This document shows, one piece after another, positions 1 through 8,158 of a stretch of DNA of 64,000 bases. Position 1 is the stretch's first letter. Each line of letters opens with the position of its first letter. The position numbers and the translations under genes were made by a program. The stretch is from NCBI RefSeq assembly GCF_902364025.1, contig NZ_CABJCG010000003.1:186001-250000 (forward strand). The letters run 5' to 3'. Below the pieces are notes generated by a model, which was not told where the DNA came from, did not search any database, and saw nothing but the letters and a program-made list of their open reading frames with translations. This DNA comes from Enterocloster lavalensis. Its GTDB lineage: Bacteria > Bacillota > Clostridia > Lachnospirales > Lachnospiraceae.

Positions 1-181
1 TGGCTGTGAACAGGCAGTTGAAAAACGGCTCCGACTGCCCGTCGCGGCTGGCAATGGGCAGGGTGAGCAGAAGCGCTCCCGTCATAATAATGATAAAAAA
101 ACCGTAGGCGATAAATTGAGTCTGGGAAATGCATTTGCTCAGCTTATTCCGTTTTTTTCGGACGCTCTTATCTTGTTCCAT
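1..181 (-). CDS. TrkH/KtrB-type potassium uptake protein, N-terminal fragment
   Basis: This is the first 60 residues of a protein cut by the window edge. A basic cytoplasmic start is followed by a hydrophobic segment and a LPIASRDG motif, then the start of FNCLFTA. This matches the first membrane hairpin and P-loop lead-in of TrkH/KtrB, the channel-like subunit of Na+- or H+-coupled K+ uptake systems. I chose the ATG at 181 because GAGG lies seven bases upstream; an in-frame ATG at 202 has no good ribosome site. It is the last visible gene of the leftward zinc-type transporter cluster, 53 bases after the permease gene. The partner KtrA/TrkA subunit would lie outside the window. Family call is good; substrate is inferred from family. 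Confidence 0.75.
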   Translation of the reverse strand, partial: MEQDKSVRKKRNKLSKCISQTQFIAYGFFIIIMTGALLLTLPIASRDGQSEPFFNCLFTA

Positions 182-234
182 ATCGTTATCCTCGTTTACC
201 ATTCATTTTGTATCTTCATCCGGCCCAGCCGGTT

Positions 235-1056
235 TTATGCCCGCAGCTTCCCCAGGGACTGCCAGGCTCCGAACAACAGGAACGCCAGCAGATTCACCAC
301 CACCACGCTGGCCCCCGCGGGGGTGGACAGCTGGTAGGAGGCCACCATGCCGATCAGAAAGCAGATCAGCGACAGCGCGGCGCTGGAGATGGTCACGCTT
401 CGAAAGCTCTTGAACACCCGCATGGAGGTCAGCGCCGGAAAGATGATCAGGCTGGAAATGAGCATGGCGCCCATCATGCGCATGCCCAGCACAATGGTCA
501 CGGCCGTCAGCACGGCGATCACCACGTTGTAGGCGTTCACGCGCACGCCCGTGGCCTTGGCGAAGCTCTCGTCAAAGGTCACTGCGAATATCTTGTGGTA
601 GCACAGGCCGTACATGGCCAGCACCACCGCGGAGAGGATCACGGAAAAAATCACGTCCTCGCGGCTCATGGCCAGGATGCTGCCGAACATATAGCTGCTC
701 ACATCCGTGGTCATGCCCGTGGTCATGGAGGTGACGATGATGCCGATGGCCAGGGCGCTGGCCGAGATCATGGCGATGGCCGCGTCGCTCTTCACCTGGC
801 CGTTCTCCGTGATGCGCAGCAGGAAAAACGCGGCGAGCACCACCACCGGGATGGACACCTTTAAGGGCGACCAGCCCAGGGCCAGGGCGATGGACAGCGC
901 CCCGAAGGAGACGTGGCTCAGTCCATCCCCGATCATGGAGTAGCGCTTTAATACCAGGCTGACGCCCAGAAGGGAGGCGCAGAGCGAAACCATCAGACCG
1001 CCCACCAGGGCGCGCACCAGAAAGGGATAAGAGAGCATCTCACTGATCATTTCCAT
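235..1056 (-). CDS. znuB: Zinc/manganese-type ABC transporter permease (ABC-3 family)
   Basis: A 273-residue membrane protein with about eight or nine hydrophobic segments. It has the ABC-3 family hallmark GDGLSHVSFG near residue 45 and a conserved MMGAMLISSLIIFPALT stretch near 215. Such permeases form the membrane channel of ZnuABC, AdcABC or MntABC importers, moving Zn2+ or Mn2+ into the cytoplasm. The ATG has AAAGGAGG upstream, and the gene overlaps the end of the ATPase gene by 17 bases, so the two are translationally coupled. The neighbouring binding protein has a His-rich loop, which favours zinc. No Zur box was recognised. Family is certain; the metal is inferred. Confidence 0.9.
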   Translation of the reverse strand: MEMISEMLSYPFLVRALVGGLMVSLCASLLGVSLVLKRYSMIGDGLSHVSFGALSIALALGWSPLKVSIPVVVLAAFFLLRITENGQVKSDAAIAMISASALAIGIIVTSMTTGMTTDVSSYMFGSILAMSREDVIFSVILSAVVLAMYGLCYHKIFAVTFDESFAKATGVRVNAYNVVIAVLTAVTIVLGMRMMGAMLISSLIIFPALTSMRVFKSFRSVTISSAALSLICFLIGMVASYQLSTPAGASVVVVNLLAFLLFGAWQSLGKLRA

Positions 1057-1897
1057 GGCAGCAGCCTCCTTTCTCCTCCTGACGGCCCGTATGCCTGCTG
1101 CCGGAAGCGCCCAATACCGGCGCCGGAATCCCCTCTGGTCCGGTCTGCAGATGGACCGCGTGGCAGCCCGCAGTGGGTTTGCATTTCCCCTGCTCCTTCT
1201 CGTGGAAGAAATGGCCCGCCGCCTGGCTGTTCATATAGTCGTGGGCAGGCCCGTAAAAGAGCACCTGTTTTTGCAGGTGCAGAATCTTGTTGGCTTCCTC
1301 CACCGCGTTGCGCAGGTCGTGGGAGACCATGAGAATGGCCACCCCGTCCTCCCGGTTCAGGCGGCGGATCATCTGGTAAAAGTCCTGGATCGCCGCCGGG
1401 TCCAGTCCGGTGATCGGCTCGTCCAGAATCAGAAGGCGGCTGGTGGCGCACAGCGCCCGGGCGATTAAGACCCGCTGCTGCTGCCCGCCGGACAGCTCCC
1501 GGTAGCAGTGCTTTTTCAAGGGGGTGATCCCCAGCTTCTCCATATTTTTCTCCGCCAGCTCCTTCTCCGCCCTGGAGTAAAAGGGCAGGCGTCCCGTGCG
1601 GCTTAAGGCGCCGCTTAAAACCACCTCCCGCACCGTGGCGGGAAAATCCTTCTGGGCCGCGGTCTGCTGGGGCAGGTAGCCGATGCCGGTCCGGCGCAGC
1701 TCCTCCGCCACCGTCAGGCGGCCGGCGGTGGGCTTTAACAGGCCCAGCAGGCCCTTCATCAGGGTGCTCTTGCCGGAACCATTTTCCCCGACAATGCACA
1801 GGTAGTCTCCCGCGTCCACTTCCATGTTCACGTCCACCACCGCGTCCTGGTTGTCATATCCGAAATCCACGTGTTCACATTTAATCAATGGTGTCAT
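1040..1897 (-). CDS. znuC: Zinc/manganese-type ABC transporter ATP-binding protein
   Basis: A 285-residue ABC ATPase. The Walker A motif GENGSGKST is at residues 37-45, the signature LSGGQ at 136-140 and Walker B LLILDEP at 156-162. It energises metal import together with the overlapping permease and the upstream-encoded lipoprotein. The family usually ends near residue 230-250. Here about 40 extra residues follow, with two Cys and several His (C-K-P-T-A-G-C-H near 240), which could be a metal-sensing tail or merely a run-on created by the 17-base overlap with the permease gene. It lies in a tight leftward operon. Confidence 0.9.
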   Translation of the reverse strand: MTPLIKCEHVDFGYDNQDAVVDVNMEVDAGDYLCIVGENGSGKSTLMKGLLGLLKPTAGRLTVAEELRRTGIGYLPQQTAAQKDFPATVREVVLSGALSRTGRLPFYSRAEKELAEKNMEKLGITPLKKHCYRELSGGQQQRVLIARALCATSRLLILDEPITGLDPAAIQDFYQMIRRLNREDGVAILMVSHDLRNAVEEANKILHLQKQVLFYGPAHDYMNSQAAGHFFHEKEQGKCKPTAGCHAVHLQTGPEGIPAPVLGASGSRHTGRQEEKGGCCHGNDQ

Positions 1898-1957
1898 TCT
1901 ATTACCTCGTTATCCATTCTGCCTTAACCGCCGGGCTGTCCGGCTCTCAAATCCGGC

Positions 1958-2953
1958 TCAGCTAAGCCCCGCCCGCAGCGCCTCCACGTTCCGCTTCATC
2001 AGCTGAAGGTAGGTGATGCCCTGGTCGAACTCCCGCCTGGTCACGTTGTGGCAGGAGTGAAGGAGCATCGGTTTGGCTCCCGTCTCCTCCCCGATCACCC
2101 TGGCGGTGCTGTGGCTGGACAGTTCCAGATAGTAAACCACCGGAATCTGCTCCGCATTGATCTTGTCGATCAGGTAGGCGATGGTTCTGGCGCTGGGCTC
2201 CGTATCGCTGCTGCACCCGGAAAAGGCCGCCCGGTAGGACAGGCCGTACTCGTCAGCAAAATAGCGGAAGGGGAACTTGTCCGCCACGATAATCATATGG
2301 CGTTTTCCCTGGGCGGCCACCTGCCGGAATTCCCCATCCAGCTCTTCAAGCTCCCCGAGGTACGCCCGGGTGTTCTCATCGAACCGCCCGGCCTCCCCTG
2401 GAAGGGCCTCGTCCAGTGTCTGGTTGATGATCCTCACAATGGCCATGGCGTTCACCGGCGACGTCCAGATGTGCTCGTCGTACTCAATCTCCACCCCGTG
2501 GCCGTCGTCGTCCTCATCCGCGTGTTCATGGTCCGCATGCTCGTGTTCTGTATCCTCCATGCCCTCCACATGCTCCTCCTCCACCGCGTCGACGTAGTCC
2601 ATCATGGTGACGATCTTCATGTGGGATTTGTCGATGGAGTCCAGAACCTGGCTGAGCCAGTGCTCCATCTCTCCGCCGTTGCAGATCAGCACGTCGGCCT
2701 CCTGGATGGTGATCATGTCCGCCGGGGTGGGCTCAAAGGAATGGCTGTCCATCCCAGCCGGAACCACCAGGGTCAGGTTCACCCGGTCCCCCGCCACCTG
2801 GCGCACAAAGTCATAATAAGGAAACAGCGTGGTAACGACCTTCAGCCGCCCGTCCTCCGTCGTCTCCGGCCTCCGGGCGCAGCCGGCCGTCACCGCCGCC
2901 GCCAGGAAAAGCAGAGCCATAAGCCCTGCCGTCCGTTTAATCCAATTACGCAA
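1958..2953 (-). CDS. znuA: Zinc-type ABC transporter substrate-binding lipoprotein (cluster A-I)
   Basis: A 331-residue ZnuA/AdcA-type binding protein. It has a signal peptide with lipobox TAGC (lipidated Cys25), a metal ligand in GMDSHSFEPTP (His71), a His/Asp/Glu-rich loop at residues 128-152, and DEHIWTSP (His161). Such charged His loops are typical of zinc rather than manganese receptors. The start codon is TTG at 2953, read inside the last codons of the upstream HAD gene (8-base overlap), so translation is probably coupled. It captures metal outside the membrane and delivers it to the permease and ATPase encoded downstream. Confidence 0.92.
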   Translation of the reverse strand: MRNWIKRTAGLMALLFLAAAVTAGCARRPETTEDGRLKVVTTLFPYYDFVRQVAGDRVNLTLVVPAGMDSHSFEPTPADMITIQEADVLICNGGEMEHWLSQVLDSIDKSHMKIVTMMDYVDAVEEEHVEGMEDTEHEHADHEHADEDDDGHGVEIEYDEHIWTSPVNAMAIVRIINQTLDEALPGEAGRFDENTRAYLGELEELDGEFRQVAAQGKRHMIIVADKFPFRYFADEYGLSYRAAFSGCSSDTEPSARTIAYLIDKINAEQIPVVYYLELSSHSTARVIGEETGAKPMLLHSCHNVTRREFDQGITYLQLMKRNVEALRAGLS

Positions 2954-3623
2954 TCCCGTTCACGTCCTTTACAATCTGTATCACCTGGGAGGGATGATCC
3001 ACGATATAAGCCGGATGAAACGCCTCCAGCTCTTCCCGTCCGCGAAAGCCCCAGGTGACGCCCACCGTGTCCGCTCCCGCGGCCAGGCCCGTCTCCATAT
3101 CCGTGTTGGTGTCCCCCAGATACAGGCACTCCTTCACATCCGCGCCCAGCTCCCGGGCGATCATCCACACGCCGTCCGGCGCGGGCTTGCGGCGAATTCC
3201 CTCGCTCTCGCGCTCCCCGTTTACAATGTCAAAATAGCCGCTGCCGAACACGCCCTCCACATTTTCCAAGGTCCGCTCGTGGGGTTTGTTGGAGAGCACC
3301 GCGGCCTTAATCCCGTTAGCTTTCAAAAAATCCAGCAGCTCCGAAATTCCCTGGTAGGGCTCCACCCGGTACATGCAAACATCCTTGAAAAATTCCGAGT
3401 AGCGGACCAGGGACTCCTGGTAATTCACCAGCGATTCATCGCCGCAGGCGGTCAAAGCGCGCTCCATCAGCTTCCGGTACCCGTCGCCCACAAAGCGCTT
3501 GGCCTCCTCCACCGTGATCTCCCGGAGCCCGAACGACGCCAGGGTGAGGTTTACGGATTTACGGATGGCGTGGATTGAATTCACCAGCGTGCCGTCCAGG
3601 TCGAATATACAGCATTTATACAT
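2946..3623 (-). CDS. HAD-superfamily phosphatase (phosphoglycolate phosphatase/PpaX-like)
   Basis: A 225-residue HAD hydrolase with motif I FDLDGTLVNS (nucleophile Asp8, Asp10), motif II SNKP near the middle and motif IV YLGDTNTDMETG, plus an alpha-helical C1 cap. These enzymes remove phosphate from small phosphorylated metabolites; the closest types are phosphoglycolate and pyrophosphate phosphatases, but substrate cannot be read from sequence. I start it at the ATG at 3623, preceded by GAAAGGA; an in-frame ATG at 3644 lacks a ribosome site. It heads the metal transporter operon and overlaps the next gene by 8 bases, although it is probably a passenger rather than a transport component. Confidence 0.85.
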   Translation of the reverse strand: MYKCCIFDLDGTLVNSIHAIRKSVNLTLASFGLREITVEEAKRFVGDGYRKLMERALTACGDESLVNYQESLVRYSEFFKDVCMYRVEPYQGISELLDFLKANGIKAAVLSNKPHERTLENVEGVFGSGYFDIVNGERESEGIRRKPAPDGVWMIARELGADVKECLYLGDTNTDMETGLAAGADTVGVTWGFRGREELEAFHPAYIVDHPSQVIQIVKDVNGIA

Positions 3624-3740
3624 AGCATTGGCATTCCTTTCCATATTTATACTTTATACCATTTCCGACGGTGATTGCCGGACCGCAAACGACGGTTTTG
3701 CCTGCGCGGACGGGGCTATCGCCGATAAATGTTCTTATTT

Positions 3741-3904
3741 ATGCCTTATTATACCTTGTCGCCAGCCATAGGTTGGCGATAAGAAATACGTTTCCTTATT
3801 ATACCTTGTCGTCAACCGCAGGTTGATGATAAGAAATACGTTTCCTTATTATACTTTGTCGTCAACCGCAGGTTGGCGATAAGAAATACGTTTCCTTATT
3901 ATAG
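3741..3904. repeat. Three tandem 50-bp hairpin repeats plus a partial unit
   Basis: The stretch contains near-identical 50-bp units at 3741-3790, 3791-3840 and 3841-3890, with the first 14 bases of a fourth after it. Each unit carries an inverted repeat (CTTGTCGTCAACC, a 3-base loop, then GGTTGATGATAAG). Differences between units largely fall where G-T pairing keeps the stem, as if RNA structure were conserved. A related copy lies at 54480-54536 on the opposite strand. The repeat is AT-rich compared with the flanks and lies in the 510-base gap between the HAD phosphatase and DegV genes. Confidence 0.9.
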
Positions 3905-3971
3905 CATAGATTACTAGTTTTGTAACCTCTTTCTAATTTCTTTATCATTCTTTCCCATACCGGTCTCCGAA

Positions 3972-4001
3972 TTGACACCTTACCCCGGGCCGTGTTATAC
4001 T
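3972..4001 (+). promoter_or_regulatory. Sigma-A type promoter of the DegV gene
   Basis: A perfect -35 TTGACA at 3972-3977 is separated by 18 bases from a -10 TATACT at 3996-4001. Transcription would start near 4008, giving a leader of about 125 bases before the DegV start codon. Confidence 0.8.
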
Positions 4002-4007
4002 TTTCCC

Positions 4008-4133
4008 AGACCAAACGACAGCCAACCCCGCAGCCTGCTGCGGGGTCTGTACCTTAAAGCACGGCGGAACACGGGGAGGCCATAGCCGATCCCCGGCCTG
4101 CCGCTTTGGGGAAAATACGAGGGGGAATTATAG
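4008..4133 (+). other. Structured 5' leader of the DegV gene
   Basis: The predicted untranslated leader contains a strong hairpin (CCCCGCAG/CTGCGGGG with a 4-base loop, about 4026-4045). A second GC-rich region, about 4060-4115, can pair AGGCC with GGCCT and GGCGG with CCGC. No T-run follows the first hairpin, so it is not an obvious terminator. I do not recognise a known riboswitch class. Confidence 0.4.
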
Positions 4134-5021
4134 ATGAGCGATTATATTATTACCTGCTGTTCCACCGCGGACATGCCGGAATCCTTTTTTACTGAAAAAA
4201 ATATTCCGTACGCCTGCTTCCACTTCACCATGGACGGGTGCGAATACGCCGACGATCTGGGCAAATCCATCACCAACGAGGAATTTTACCAGCGCGTCAA
4301 AAACGGCGCTATGCCTGTGACCTCACAGGTAAACGCCGAACAGTACGAAACTATGTTTGAGCCGTTCTTAAAAGACGGCAAGGATATCATTCACATTACG
4401 CTGTCCTCAGGCATCTCCGGAACCATCAATTCCGCACAGATTGCAAGGGACGAGATGGCGGAGCGCTATCCGGACCGCCGGATCACGGTGGTGGACTCCC
4501 TGTCCGCCTCCTCGGGGTACGGCCTGCTGGTGGACACCGCCTGGGAGAAAATGCAGTCCGGCTGCGGCTACGACGAGCTCTGCGCCTGGCTTCTTTCGTA
4601 CCGGGCCAACCTGCACCACTGGTTTTTCACCTCGGACCTCTCCCACTTAAAGCGCGGGGGACGCATTTCCGCTTCCGCGGCGTTCTTCGGAGGGATGTTA
4701 AACATCTGCCCCCTGATGGAGGTCAACCAGGAGGGTAAGCTGATCCCCCGGGAGAAAATCCGCGGCAAAAAGAAGGTGATCCGAGAGATCGTGGAGCGGA
4801 TGAAGGAGCACGCCCTGGACGGAACGGATTACAGCGGGAAATGCTTCATCTCCCAGTCCGCCTGCATGGAGGACGCCAGGGAGGTGGCCGATCTGGTGGA
4901 GCAAACTTTCCCCAAACTGGACGGCCCCGTAATGATCAACGACATCGGCACGGTCATCGGCTCCCACACCGGGCCGGGCACCGTGGCCCTGTTCTACTGG
5001 GGCGATCCACGGACCGTGTAA
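4134..5021 (+). CDS. DegV family fatty-acid-binding protein (FakB-like)
   Basis: A 295-residue DegV protein. It has the N-terminal CCSTADM motif (Ser10), TSQ at residues 63-65, SSGISGT at 91-97 and a C-terminal GTVIGSHTGPGT motif near 285. DegV/FakB proteins hold a fatty acid in a buried pocket and present its carboxylate to the kinase FakA for phosphorylation, feeding phospholipid synthesis. No fakA lies nearby. GAGGGGG sits ten bases upstream of the ATG, and the gene is a single transcription unit behind its own strong promoter. Residues aligning with the carboxylate-binding Ser/Thr and His (STAD, SHTG) appear intact. The fatty acid bound is not predictable. Confidence 0.9.
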   Translation: MSDYIITCCSTADMPESFFTEKNIPYACFHFTMDGCEYADDLGKSITNEEFYQRVKNGAMPVTSQVNAEQYETMFEPFLKDGKDIIHITLSSGISGTINSAQIARDEMAERYPDRRITVVDSLSASSGYGLLVDTAWEKMQSGCGYDELCAWLLSYRANLHHWFFTSDLSHLKRGGRISASAAFFGGMLNICPLMEVNQEGKLIPREKIRGKKKVIREIVERMKEHALDGTDYSGKCFISQSACMEDAREVADLVEQTFPKLDGPVMINDIGTVIGSHTGPGTVALFYWGDPRTV

Positions 5022-5057
5022 GGCAGATAGCGGGAATCGCGGAGGGCAGCAGCCTTT

Positions 5058-5879
5058 TTACGCCGCAGCCGCCTCCCGCCGCGACATGGCGTATAGCGCC
5101 GCGAACCCGGCAGCCGCGGTGAGCGCGCTAAATACCAGCGCCCCGCCCGCGGGAATCCCCGGGAACAGCTCGGGCAGGGAGCCGAACATAAAGCCCAGGA
5201 TAATCAGGTAGGTGGGCTGTGGATGGCGCTCCATCAGGCGTTCCAGCACCTTGGTGGTGAGGAAAATGCCGCCCACCACGCCGATTCCCAGGGGAATCAG
5301 GGGCAGGATGTTGAGATTCCCAATATTTTCCATTATCCCTTCATAAATCCCCAGCATGTAGAGCATCTGGGACACGCTGATTCCCGGCAGAACCAGCCCC
5401 ACTGCGATGATCACGCCGCCCACAAGCTGGAGCAGCATCCCGAGAAGCCCAGCCCCTTCCTGAGGGCCGAACAGTCCCTGGGGCAGAAATGCCAGAGCCA
5501 CCACCAGGGCGATTCCGATTGCCGGGTAGACAAAGGCTTTCACATCCAGGCGCTTCACCCCGGCCTCCCGGTAGATCATGGGCACGCCACCGGCCACGGC
5601 TCCCAGGAAGAAAAAGCGCACCGGGATGTCCGCAGGCCCGGTCAAAAGGGCGTTGATCAGCCGGGCGAACAGAATCATGCCCAGCCCGGCCCCTCCCACA
5701 AAGAGCGCCAGAAACGTCACGCTCTCCTTCGGGTGTTTAAAAAATGAGCTGACCGAGGTGATCAGCCGGTCGTATATTCCCATAATCATGGCCATGGACC
5801 CGCCGCTGACGCCGGGCACCGTCATGGTGCCCCCGATCCACATGCCTTTTAAGATTGTAGTGATTCCTTCACGGTTCAT
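5058..5879 (-). CDS. DUF368 family polyprenyl-phosphate transporter (PopT-like)
   Basis: A 273-residue protein with about eight membrane segments. It shows the DUF368 signature near the start (KGMWIGGTMTVPGVSGG) and a second half-repeat near residue 165 (VGLVLPGISVSQMLYMLG), the two inverted GxSGG/PGIS halves typical of the family. DUF368 proteins have been shown to recycle undecaprenyl phosphate across the membrane for peptidoglycan and teichoic acid synthesis. I use the ATG at 5879 because GGAG lies seven bases upstream; an in-frame ATG at 5900 has no such site. It converges on the DegV gene with only 36 bases between them. Confidence 0.85.
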   Translation of the reverse strand: MNREGITTILKGMWIGGTMTVPGVSGGSMAMIMGIYDRLITSVSSFFKHPKESVTFLALFVGGAGLGMILFARLINALLTGPADIPVRFFFLGAVAGGVPMIYREAGVKRLDVKAFVYPAIGIALVVALAFLPQGLFGPQEGAGLLGMLLQLVGGVIIAVGLVLPGISVSQMLYMLGIYEGIMENIGNLNILPLIPLGIGVVGGIFLTTKVLERLMERHPQPTYLIILGFMFGSLPELFPGIPAGGALVFSALTAAAGFAALYAMSRREAAAA

Positions 5880-6010
5880 CGTATTCTCCTTTTCCCACAC
5901 ACTGTCTCTTCAATATATTCCCCGACTCAGGCCGTCTATGCAGCCCATTGTAACTTGTGGGGCGGAAAAAGTCGAATTAAAATTCTGCAAAGAAAATGGA
6001 AACGGTGCGG

Positions 6011-6052
6011 AAAGGGGACCCCAAAGCCCGCCGCCGGCCTCTGGGGCCCCCT
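6011..6052 (-). terminator. Possible terminator of the Cys-rich protein gene
   Basis: Reading leftward, GGGGCCCCA pairs with TGGGGTCCCC across a GC-rich loop, followed by only a short CCTTTCC tract. Position just after the Cys-rich gene supports the call; the weak T-run lowers confidence. Confidence 0.4.
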
Positions 6053-6094
6053 CTCATAAAAAGGAGTATTGAAAATGTCGAATCAGTCTGTCAA

Positions 6095-6457
6095 TCAGCG
6101 GTAAATGCCGCTGTAATTCCGGCTGCCGCAGCCGGTGCCGGAACCCTGGAGACCGCAGCTGTTGCCCTGGCCCGCGCAGTTATTACCGCCGGTAAAGCAG
6201 CTCCCGTCCAGTCCGGCGCCGCAGCTTCCGGTGGGGCAGTTGCTGTCAAGTCCGTCGCAGATCCCGCCGGGGCAGGAAACGCCCATCTGCCGGAGCAGCG
6301 CGTCCAGGTCTGCGCCGCCATTCTGCATCTGTATGTAAGGCTGTGCGCTGCCGGGATTGTTCATGACCTGACTATACTGGTTCATGTTCGCCTGGTTTAC
6401 CGGGCATCCGGAGCCGACCATGGCTGCCAGCGCCATTGCGGGAATCGTTACTGTCAT
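6095..6457 (-). CDS. Small cysteine- and glycine-rich protein of unknown function
   Basis: A 120-residue protein with nine Cys. After a short hydrophobic start (AMALAAMVGSGC) comes a Gln/Asn-rich stretch and a Gly/Ser/Asn-rich C-terminal half. There the cysteines recur in pairs and singles (SCPGGIC, NCPTGSC, then SC, NC, SC, GC). GTGAGG lies seven bases before the ATG, and two direct repeats TTGTTAC occur about 20-60 bases upstream, so it looks expressed. No known domain is recognised. It may be a metal-binding or disulfide-rich cell-surface protein, or a precursor peptide. No modifying enzyme lies next to it. The N-terminus is too short and weakly basic for a confident signal peptide. Confidence 0.65.
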   Translation of the reverse strand: MTVTIPAMALAAMVGSGCPVNQANMNQYSQVMNNPGSAQPYIQMQNGGADLDALLRQMGVSCPGGICDGLDSNCPTGSCGAGLDGSCFTGGNNCAGQGNSCGLQGSGTGCGSRNYSGIYR

Positions 6458-6708
6458 AGTTTGTCCTCACTTTCCGTCGTTAAAATTGTTACGAAATTAT
6501 TTCTTTTTTGTTACAAATCTATATTAGCACACTTTTCCTCATCTGTGCGCGGTAATTTCTGGGCGGTCCTCCAGAATATTCCATCTCCCCCATCCGTCAA
6601 AAAAGTGTAAATTTTTCCATCCCATGGTTATATTTTCTCTTCTTCATGCATATTCTAATTAACATGTGTAATTTTACGCGGAATAACTTGTGAGAAAAGG
6701 AAATACAA
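6458..6708. other. Divergent regulatory gap between the Cys-rich gene and the diguanylate cyclase gene
   Basis: An AT-rich gap of 251 bases. It holds two direct copies of TTGTTAC about 22 bases apart (near 6486 and 6508), a plausible operator for the leftward gene. An AAAGGAAA ribosome site precedes the rightward gene. No convincing -35/-10 pair or conserved RNA was found. Confidence 0.35.
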
Positions 6709-8028
6709 ATGTTAGACAATGTTAAAAAGAGCGTATTCTGGTGCAACTGCCCGAGCCGGAATTCCACGCCTCAGACGGAACGGCAGCTGACCGACAGAAT
6801 CCGCCTGAGCAATCTGCGGCAGATTTTAAATTTCTCCATTATGATGATTCTCGTGCAGGCTGTCAATGTCAGCATTTTCTGCATGATCCACGCCCGGACA
6901 AGACAGTTCGGGCTCTATATGGCGGTGATCGCGCTGTTTGTGTTTGTCATGGCCGGAAATATTTTTTTGACCGAGTACATGTTCCGCGCATTGGCAAAGG
7001 GCGCCGGTACCACCCGGCTGAAATACCATACCTACGCCTTCACCGCGGTGATGGCGCTTTTCTGCCTCTCCATGACGTTTCTGAACCTGCGGGAGCGGAT
7101 CACCATGGAGAATTATCTGCTGTTCATGCTCTACATCGCCGCGTGCCCGCTTCTTACCCTGCGGGAACTGGTCACCACGATCTCCCTCACCGCCTCGGTG
7201 GCCTTCTGCCTGTTCAGCCTCCGGCAGGCTCCGCCCATGATCTATTCCCACATGGCCCTGTTCTGCTGCGCGGCTGTCTTTCTCTCCCGCAGCCGTTACC
7301 ACAGCATCACCGGGAGCCTTCGGGAGCTGTACCAGGCCAACGAGACCAATCTATGCCTCATGAACCAGGCCCACCACGACTCCCTGACCCGCCTGTTAAA
7401 CCGCTGCGGCTTTGCCCAGAAACTGGAAGAGCTTCTCCCCATCACCATCCGCATGGAAATCCCCATCGCTGTGATCATGGTGGACATCGACTATTTCAAG
7501 CGCTTTAACGACGCCAACGGCCACTGCGAGGGGGATCTGTGCCTTCAGCAGATCGCTTCCGCCCTGGCCGGCGGCATCCACCGCAGTTCCGATCTGATCT
7601 GCCGGTACGGCGGGGAAGAATTCCAGATTCTTCTCTACGGCATCGACCACGCCAACGCGGTCAAGGCCGCCGAGCGGCTGCGCAGGCTGGTGGAGTGCCT
7701 TGAAATCCCCGCTCCCGACCACAGTGTATCTCCCCATATGACCATCAGCCTGGGGCTGGCCTCGGGCGTGCTGAGACATGAACGGGATTTCGACGCCCTG
7801 GTCCGGTTGTCGGACCAACAGCTGTACCATTCCAAGGAAACCGGAAAAAATAAGGTGAGCGCCTGCCGCCTGTGCGGCTCCGCGCCCGGAGAGTGCCCGT
7901 TTGGGACGGATTTTCAGGACTTCCCAGTAACCGCGGCGGAGCATGGGACGAACATCTCCTCTGCGGGCTCTGACTCTGGCATCCGGTCCATCGGCTCCTC
8001 CTTACCGGCTCATTTTCCTCCTTCATAA
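6709..8028 (+). CDS. Membrane-anchored GGDEF diguanylate cyclase
   Basis: A 439-residue protein with five or six hydrophobic segments at about residues 38-195 followed by a complete GGDEF domain. The active-site motif is GGEEF at 301-305. Two-metal/substrate residues lie in VDIDYFKRFND (259-268), and an inhibitory-site RxxD (Arg292-Asp295) sits five residues before the motif. It should make cyclic di-GMP from two GTP, with product feedback through the I-site, in response to an unknown membrane-sensed signal. About 55 residues after the GGDEF domain are unstructured and Gly/Ser-rich. The ATG has AAAGGA upstream. It is a single gene ending at a good terminator; no EAL or PilZ partner is in the window. 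Confidence 0.92.
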   Translation: MLDNVKKSVFWCNCPSRNSTPQTERQLTDRIRLSNLRQILNFSIMMILVQAVNVSIFCMIHARTRQFGLYMAVIALFVFVMAGNIFLTEYMFRALAKGAGTTRLKYHTYAFTAVMALFCLSMTFLNLRERITMENYLLFMLYIAACPLLTLRELVTTISLTASVAFCLFSLRQAPPMIYSHMALFCCAAVFLSRSRYHSITGSLRELYQANETNLCLMNQAHHDSLTRLLNRCGFAQKLEELLPITIRMEIPIAVIMVDIDYFKRFNDANGHCEGDLCLQQIASALAGGIHRSSDLICRYGGEEFQILLYGIDHANAVKAAERLRRLVECLEIPAPDHSVSPHMTISLGLASGVLRHERDFDALVRLSDQQLYHSKETGKNKVSACRLCGSAPGECPFGTDFQDFPVTAAEHGTNISSAGSDSGIRSIGSSLPAHFPPS

Positions 8029-8081
8029 GGGCCGGGATGCTGTTCCCTCGCCACCGACCGCGATGGAAGCCGTGATATAAG

Positions 8082-8121
8082 TAAGGCGCTGTGAGAGTAT
8101 GTCCCACAGCGCCTTATTTTT
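8082..8121 (+). terminator. Terminator of the diguanylate cyclase gene
   Basis: AAGGCGCTGTG pairs with CACAGCGCCTT and is followed by ATTTTTAT. It also stands between this gene and the convergent metH gene. Confidence 0.85.
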
Positions 8122-8158
8122 ATGAAAATTAAGTTTATACGTCCCTGTAACGCCCGGA

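Noticed and set aside
208..864. Long + strand open frame rich in His
   Set aside because: It is the antisense shadow of the permease gene, which has membrane segments and an overlapping operon partner.
3741..3904. CRISPR array
   Set aside because: Units are directly adjacent with no unique spacers and contain strong palindromes. No cas genes are nearby.
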